Of a stretch of DNA of 64,000 nt, positions 58,491-64,000 are shown piece after piece. The DNA comes from Maratus speciosus (lineage: Eukaryota; Arthropoda; Arachnida; Araneae; Salticidae), in NCBI GenBank assembly GCA_963932465.1, contig OZ010786.1, positions 592,461,038-592,525,037 on the forward strand, written 5' to 3'. Position 1 is the first letter of the stretch. Every line of letters begins with the position of its first letter. The position numbers and the translations under genes were made by a program. The notes below the pieces were generated by a model. It made no database searches. It was not told where the DNA came from and saw only the letters and a program-made list of their open reading frames with translations.

Positions 58491-58710
58491 ATATTATATT
58501 TTAGAATACCTGACCCGTCCGGCGTTGCCCGATCAGTAACGGCAATTTTAAAGTGGTGATTTGCTTTTTTTCGGCTCATAAAATCGATTTGTTTTTCTTT
58601 GGATTTTTCTAATCCCTAGTCTGTAGAATATTGTTGTATAAATATTTAGCCGAACTCGAAGGGCGTTCGTAGTTATTTAAAGTTTGAACGCAACGGTTTC
58701 GCTGTATTAA

Positions 58711-58910
58711 ACCCTTGGGGACGAGCGACCAGTAAAAGTGCCGCCTAAGGTGCTCAGAATCCGTGAATATTCTCACCAGTAAATTTTTATTGTAAATTTT
58801 GCCTTATTTAGTCTGAACACATACCCGATTTAATTAGGCAAAATTTTCTGTTTTGAAAAACCGGTGATAAATAATTCAAAGAACTCTAAAAGACGCTCGT
58901 CCTGAAGGGG
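58711..58910. repeat. TTAA-flanked MITE (family B)
   Basis: 200 bp between TTAA at 58707 and 58911. Ends ACCCTTGGGGACGAGCGAC and inverted CCCCTTCAGGACGAGCG. Same length as 45421. Confidence 0.9.
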
Positions 58911-59458
58911 TTAAACGTTTTGGAGCTCTTATGCATTTTACGTAAAATAACTTTTTTCAAAATGGGCGGGATTAGAGCGCAAAAACTATTAAACCGATCT
59001 TCCAAAGATTTCACTTTAACATATTTCTGACTGGCTATTTTTATCAAATATGAATTTTAAAACAGCAGAAACTCCTCCCTATTCTGAAAGTCTGTTGTAA
59101 ATTAGTGTTCTAGATAGGTTTCCCAAGTTTAAGCATCGGTAATTATCTTTCAATGTACGAATTTAAATAACTGTCTGTCAATCTTAAAAATTTGAACAAC
59201 ATGATATAAATGCATTTTCTGTAATCTAGAAGCTACGCCCTTAGTCAAAGATGTTTTTGAACAAAAACGAGAATTCTCGTTTCTCGTCGTGAATGTGTTA
59301 AACTAAAGGGATCATAATTAATTATAGCTTGGACCATTTTCGAACAATTTTATTAGAAATAAACATTTTTGGAAGCACACCAAAGTGTGAAAAAAGGGTT
59401 ATAGATATTTTTTGTAAAATGACTACCACTTTGCTGATTTTCATCTTTTTTACTTTAA

Positions 59459-59669
59459 CTCTTTCAGGGGCAAGGCAATTCCATCGCTAAAGTGTTGAAA
59501 ATAATGATTGATCCCGGAATTTGAAAACAAATTGATTTGCAAATGAGAAAATGCTATATTTCACACACATAATAAACCGAAATTTTTCTTACCAAAATTC
59601 TAGTGCATATGTGGCATTTGGGAATTAAAATTAAGTGGTTTCATAAACATGCTAACGTCTCTCAAGGGG
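59459..59669. repeat. TTAA MITE (CCTTTCAGGGGC family)
   Basis: Follows TTAA at 59455. Ends CTCTTTCAGGGGCAAGGC and inverted CCCCTTGAGAGACG. The right TTAA is now TAAA. It is the best full-length relative of the MITE at the apex of the 1080-2697 fold-back. Confidence 0.85.
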
Positions 59670-60575
59670 TAAAAGTGCTTGAAGCTCCAGACAATCTTAT
59701 ACACTTTCATAATCTTTAAAGAAAATTGACTGACTCTGGTGATCTACGGGATTCGGCCAGTTTGTAAGGGCACGGAACGCGCACTAGGACATTCAACAGC
59801 GCAACTGAAGCTACGTCATCAATTTTTGATTAAAAAGAATTCCAAATGTTCTTCAAATGATAATAAATATCATGCCAAAAATCCGGAGCTAAAATCGTCA
59901 CTCATATTTCAGGAAAAAAGGCGCTAAAAAAAACCTTTTTCGGCTTTCAATAAGGAAAACGCAATTGAAATAAAAATATTTCCAGAGTTAAGCTGTTTTA
60001 TGTTTTAAACGAAAATCTGGAACGACAGATTTTTAAACGAAAATTGGTGGATATAATTTTTTTCCAGTTTTTTAACTCATTTGCCGATGGGGTACAGAGC
60101 GCAAAAAAAGAAGAAAAAAAAAGCCGTATTTTTTTCGACCTTATAGAGCTTCAGTACTAGGAATCTCCAAAATGGCCGCTATGCACCATGTTAAAGAAAA
60201 AAATATATGAGTGTCCGTTGTGGTTTTTATTTAGTATTTTGGCTAATAATCAAAAAATAAAAAATATGATCCTCAGGTGCGTCAGGACTTACATGACAAC
60301 TCATCCAAACTTTCAGACCTCAAGTTGCTGTAGGGCCACCACGCGCAGACACAGAGACACAAACTCTTTTCTTTTATTAGTATAGATAATTAAACCAGAT
60401 TACCATGAAAATCGGGCTTGTCGGGTGGTTCGTTGGTTGGTCTGATTTATTGAACAAGGCACGACATGAACATGCTGTTAAAGACAAGGAACATGAAAAA
60501 TTAAAATTCTTAATATGCATCACATATCCAATCTTATATATCCTCCTGTTTAATCTTAACTCCATTGCTGGACAC

Positions 60576-61382
60576 AATGAACTGGAGTTTGTTTCTCAAG
60601 TTCAGGGCTCCCACTCGGTCCACTTTTTGAACATCACTTTTATTTAAAGAAAAATCTTATTTATGAATTTCGTAAAAAAAATACCAGAAAGCGCATTTTT
60701 CTTGGAATTGTTCCACAAACCTACCACGAAATTCTTTCTATAAAATTACTGGTTTTCAGAAAACGGACAAGTGGGAGCCCTGCAAATTCCACCTTTCTGC
60801 TGAAGTACCATGTATCATATCTCAACTGATTGATCACTATCGACAGTTGGTTAATAAAATCTTAATTCTTTTAGTAGGTACACCATCCTTCTGCATTGGT
60901 ACTTTTCTGGCGCAAACACCCAATATTCATGCGAAACTGCCAAATGACTGTATATATTTTTTTAAATTAAATCTTGTTGACATAATATATGTTAACAAAT
61001 GCTTTTAAATATTTTAAAATAATTTATTCGTAAAATCAGGTATCATGCAATTATTCCAATTTGTTAAAGAGTTAACCTATCTCAGTGTGATACATTATTA
61101 TCTTATTTTAAGAAAAACCTTTTTGCTCAAATTGAAATATATTTTTTTGGTAACTAACAAAACGACCTCTATTTATCTTTCAGGTTTTAAAATAAATTGA
61201 TTGCAAAAAAAATACGTTCACTAATTAATTACTTTTGTGGTGAACATGGTATTTGTGAAACAAATATCAAAGAAATCGTTGAAACTTATTCTTCTTGGAT
61301 GTTGGAGTCCTTTACAGTTAGTCATTTGATAAATCAGTTTCACAAACATCTAACAAGGGAAATAAGTGAATGCAGCATATAA
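60576..61382 (+). other. Exon-like segments, best-preserved copy
   Basis: First segment, split by a MITE: codons for MNWSLFL before it and KFHLSAEVPCIISQLIDHYR, QLVNKILILLVG after it, ending in a donor-like GTAGGT (about 60871). Second segment, 61191-61382: SLINYFCGEHGICETNIKE, WMLESFTVSHLINQFHKHL, TREISECSI stop. Both align without frameshift to 36.1-36.7 kb, and differences are somewhat enriched at third positions in the first segment. The acceptor TTTCAG at 61183 is followed by stops in all frames, so the gene structure is unresolved. Family not recognised. Confidence 0.3.
60603..60782. repeat. 180-bp MITE, CAGGGCTCCCACT ends
   Basis: Ends CAGGGCTCCCACTCGGTCC and inverted CAGGGCTCCCACTTGTCC. 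Flanks CAAGTT and CAAATT form a probable 6-bp or longer target duplication. Copy A at 36083 has a single uninterrupted TTTTTCAAATTTC, confirming insertion. Confidence 0.85.
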
Positions 61383-61867
61383 TTAAAATTAATTAAATTG
61401 ATCAGGATAATTAAATATATCTTATACCAAATTTGTCTTTCAGAAATTCAATTTGCTTAGTACAAATTATGATTTAGTTTTCGTTAGCTCTACTTATTTG
61501 GAGAAGATTAATGTTTTTCTCTGGGTAGAATATCTGAATTTCAATGAAATATGGCGATTTTCAATTTCAATGTTTGTCTAATTTTATTGTGAGTTCCTCA
61601 TATTTAAATAAATTGTTTCCCATAGGAATTACATTTACATAATTATTAATGTTTGTATTTTGTAAGAAGATTCATAGACATCCATTTGGCAAATTTATTT
61701 CTCTATTTGCTTATTAAGACTAAAATCCCATCATCTTAAAGAATTTCAAATCGTTTAAAATCAAATATTATACATTGATTTATGTGATATTGAGAAGAAT
61801 AGATGACTCTGAGAATTTCATTTTGGTGATTTATTTTTCTAAAGACTAACATATATATATACATAAA

Positions 61868-62039
61868 TAGTGACACAGCCAGGCTGGGAAAGAAGATCAA
61901 AATACCACTATTTTTGAATCGAAAACTTAATGTAATTTAATTTTAGAATATATTCTATTCCATAAATTGGAAAAAAAAACCTCTTAGAAAATAGTGATAT
62001 ACAGTAAAATTCATCCCCCCCATCATGGCTGCGCCACAG
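61868..62039. repeat. hAT-like MITE, counterpart of 40136
   Basis: Ends TAGTGACACAGCCAGGCTGG and inverted CTGTGGCGCAGCCATGATGG. In the same position of duplication copy B. Confidence 0.7.
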
Positions 62040-62299
62040 TATAAAGTCTGTTTCAAAAGTTTAGGCACACAATAAAAGACGTTAAAAAATTGGAATGAGG
62101 CATACTCGTATATATGCAATAATTTTACAATAAATACTCAATTCAAATTAAATGTAGTAGGGATATTAGAATAGTTACGTAAGCACTATTTATTTTGAAT
62201 TATACGACGTTTTATTGTTCGTAAAAGAATATTGTCTGAAATATTTAGGTACAATATGCAAAAGCTTATAAATGCAGTACTGGTTTTAACTAATCAACT

Positions 62300-63320
62300 A
62301 TTTTTTCCATGTAGTATAACAAAGAATATTGAATCTTCGTTGGCTTTTTAAGGCGCTGAAATCTACGGAATTCACAAAAAGGGAATTTTAAGGATTATTA
62401 AGTTCGATTCGTAAAAAGCCCGTTACTGACATTTCTAGAATTGTAAATCGTTCAAAGTCTGAATTAATACCAGTATTTGTTAGAAATAATCATTCAAACA
62501 AAAAATTGAGATGCGGAGTCTTATGTATAACATCTGTCGAGACTGATCGGAAAATTTCAGACTGGTGTCAAAACAAAGTATGTCCATAAGGCAAATTGAA
62601 ATTAATCTCGGCATCAGTATCTCAATAGACACAGAATGTAGATGGATAAGGACTCTAAGAACATTATAAAAATACTTCTGTGGAAACGGCGTCTAAAATC
62701 AAACGATAAATATCGCAGTATGAATTAGGCCCAAACATATATGTAGTACGGAGATAGAAGGCTCGCCGTCTTATTCAGAAAAGAAAAGAAGTACAATTTG
62801 GATGATCCTTTTGGCTGGAATTGTTTCTGGCATGACCTCATCAAACAGCAACATTTTCCTCAGTATACGACAAGGCGGTAAGTCTCTGATGGATAGTGGG
62901 CAAATGGCTTTAATGAGCAGACTACCCTGGCATTTTTCCATGGGAAATAAAATTCATCAAGATATAAAAAGACATTAGACCAAATCTGCTTCCATTCGGT
63001 AAGGTCTAAGGGAGTCCTGAGTAGAGATTGTAGCACGTCAATACCCCAATCCATAATTCAAATAGTACAAACAGCGGCATATCGCACGAAATTTTAACAT
63101 TTTAGATTGTCCAGGTTTATTAACAGTTAAATAACAGTTTAATAATAGTAATAATGTATACCAGCTTTAAACTGCGATTCAAACACAATTGATAACATTT
63201 GGGGTATTTTAATCCTTAATGTATAACAACAATGGAAAGCAATATTACCCTTCTAAAGCACTTAAAGTGGCCATTGAAAAAAACGTGGTATCCTCAGGCA
63301 CTAATTATATTTCAAAAACT
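62300..63320 (+). pseudogene. Tc3-like transposase, most complete decayed copy
   Basis: A Tc1/Tc3-family transposase relic. In order: SPVTDISRIVNRSKS (first helix-turn-helix, about 62415-62460), a basic linker, MSIRQIEINLGISISIDT (second helix-turn-helix, near 62580), RRRLKSNDKY, then FRKEKKYNLDDPFGWNCF and WHDL (62771-62840). This matches the family's first-aspartate region, but the catalytic D is replaced by K. Later ILDCPGL and NTIDNIWGIL mark the third catalytic region. Multiple stops and frameshifts. It is the uninterrupted version of the gene split in copy A (40560-40966 plus 46490-47339). Confidence 0.75.
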
Positions 63321-63686
63321 AAATTGATTCAAAGAAAACACGATTATTTGAGGCTATCTCAAATCAGGTAAAACTAATAATAAAAAACGTTTCGTGAAAG
63401 TATTAAATGATGTTAAAGGTATATATAAATATTTTACAGACATACATCCAATAAAATAATTATAACAGTATAATTATTAAATGATGTGTCTTCCCGACGT
63501 GCCTAAAATTTTCAGACAGAATTAATTGTGAGTTTATCACAATTATCAAAGCTTATTCCATTTGTATGAATTATTTTAATGATTTTACAAAAAGTAATAA
63601 TCACTTTCTTTGCAATTACAAAATTTATTTAATCGTGTATTGTAATTTAATAAACGAAATTTTCTGATTGATTGTGCATATATATA
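63321..63686. other. AT-rich spacer
   Basis: Nothing recognised. Confidence 0.4.
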
Positions 63687-63688
63687 TA

Positions 63689-64000
63689 CAGGGTGTCCAA
63701 AAAGTCTGGAAACGGTCGAATAACTCGAGAAATACAAAGCAGATTGAAAAACGAAATTATACCTGTTAAATATTTTAAAAAAAGCTACTCAGTGATAATA
63801 AATTTGATCCCCCGCAACCGACCTGCCGGGGTTCAGGGGAGGGGGGGGGGGGGTGGTCGAACTTTGAAATCTTGAATGATAACCGCCATTTTTTATTGCA
63901 GATTCGGATTCTACGGACAAGAATACGTAACTTTTGTATTTAACATTTTTCTCGGATCCTCTTTAATCATGGTGTAATAAAGCATATTCGACAGACACAC
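63689..64000 (+). mobile_element. Left end of another mariner-like element (runs off window)
   Basis: After TA (63687-63688) the sequence reads CAGGGTGTCCAAAAAGTCTG, a typical mariner-superfamily terminus, similar in its first bases to the end of the 37142 element. The rest to the window end includes a long G run (63840) and no coding. The right end lies outside the window. Confidence 0.6.

Larger units (their letters stand above)
58509..60388 (+). repeat. Unclassified interspersed repeat with nested MITEs
   Basis: Begins CCTGACCCGTCCGGCGTTGC and ends with CAGACACAGAGACACAAACT followed by TTATTAGTATAGAT, start and end phrases common in dispersed arthropod repeats (LINE- or Helitron-type tails). 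No coding remains. Two TTAA MITEs lie inside. Borders and class are uncertain. Confidence 0.4.
60565..61867 (+). repeat. Segmental duplication copy B, first part
   Basis: Counterpart of 36075-37141. Contains the site where copy A received the mariner: ACTAACATATATATATACAT at about 61847-61866 is uninterrupted. Also contains a MITE (60603) absent from copy A, and the exon-like segments annotated separately. Confidence 0.85.

Noticed and set aside
60405..60647. 80-codon frame MKIGLVGWFVGW...
   Set aside because: It runs into the MITE at 60603, and the frame differs from the one conserved with the 36-kb copy.

Overview
This window is AT-rich, intron-scale eukaryotic DNA packed with transposable elements and their fragments. 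Tc1/mariner, pogo/Tigger, hAT-like and piggyBac-like cut-and-paste elements, many short palindromic elements (MITEs), and a tRNA-derived SINE point to an animal, most probably an arthropod. An arachnid is a guess from overall character; no host gene fixes the taxon. I recognise no intact host protein-coding gene, rRNA, functional tRNA or CRISPR array. The only convincing full-length coding region is a mariner-superfamily transposase at 37962-39038.

Layout. 1-3370: AT-rich DNA holding a 1.6-kb fold-back Tc1 element (1080-2697), whose two arms carry opposed copies of the transposase N-terminal half, then a LINE-like 3' end. 3371-28330: an array of diverged units of about 1.1 kb, each starting at a conserved TTTACTTCTTTGAGTCATGG motif. 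Five consecutive units form a higher-order repeat of about 7.3 kb, present twice nearly whole (5977-13284 and 13285-20549) and a third time heavily interrupted (20550-28330) by a 0.9-kb palindrome and a 4.5-kb TA-flanked composite element. Differences between copies give natural empty sites for several insertions. 28331-36070: an inverted fragment of the array, then nested palindromes and a 2.6-kb Tigger-like element carrying non-transposase ORF fragments. 36075-48010: one copy of a segmental duplication, interrupted by the intact mariner (37142-40123), a 2.3-kb inverted minisatellite (41480-43830) and many MITEs, with a decayed Tc3-like transposase split across the insertions. 48090-58400: a pair of ancient paralogous segments (about 48090-51420 and 53080-58400) full of MITEs, plus a SINE with a 14-bp target duplication. 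58509-64000: another repeat, then the second copy of the 36-48 kb duplication (60540-63320). That copy lacks the mariner and so preserves its empty target site. The window ends inside another mariner-like terminus.

The genes do not form a pathway. The coherent story is genome dynamics: about 25 TTAA-flanked, CCCTT-ended MITEs of several families imply a past burst of a piggyBac-like transposase acting in trans. TA-flanked elements supply long hairpins, and unequal exchange between array units amplified the insertions already present. One weak hint of host coding is a pair of exon-like segments conserved in frame between the 36 and 60 kb copies, partly echoed at 30.7 kb; at least one copy is a pseudogene.
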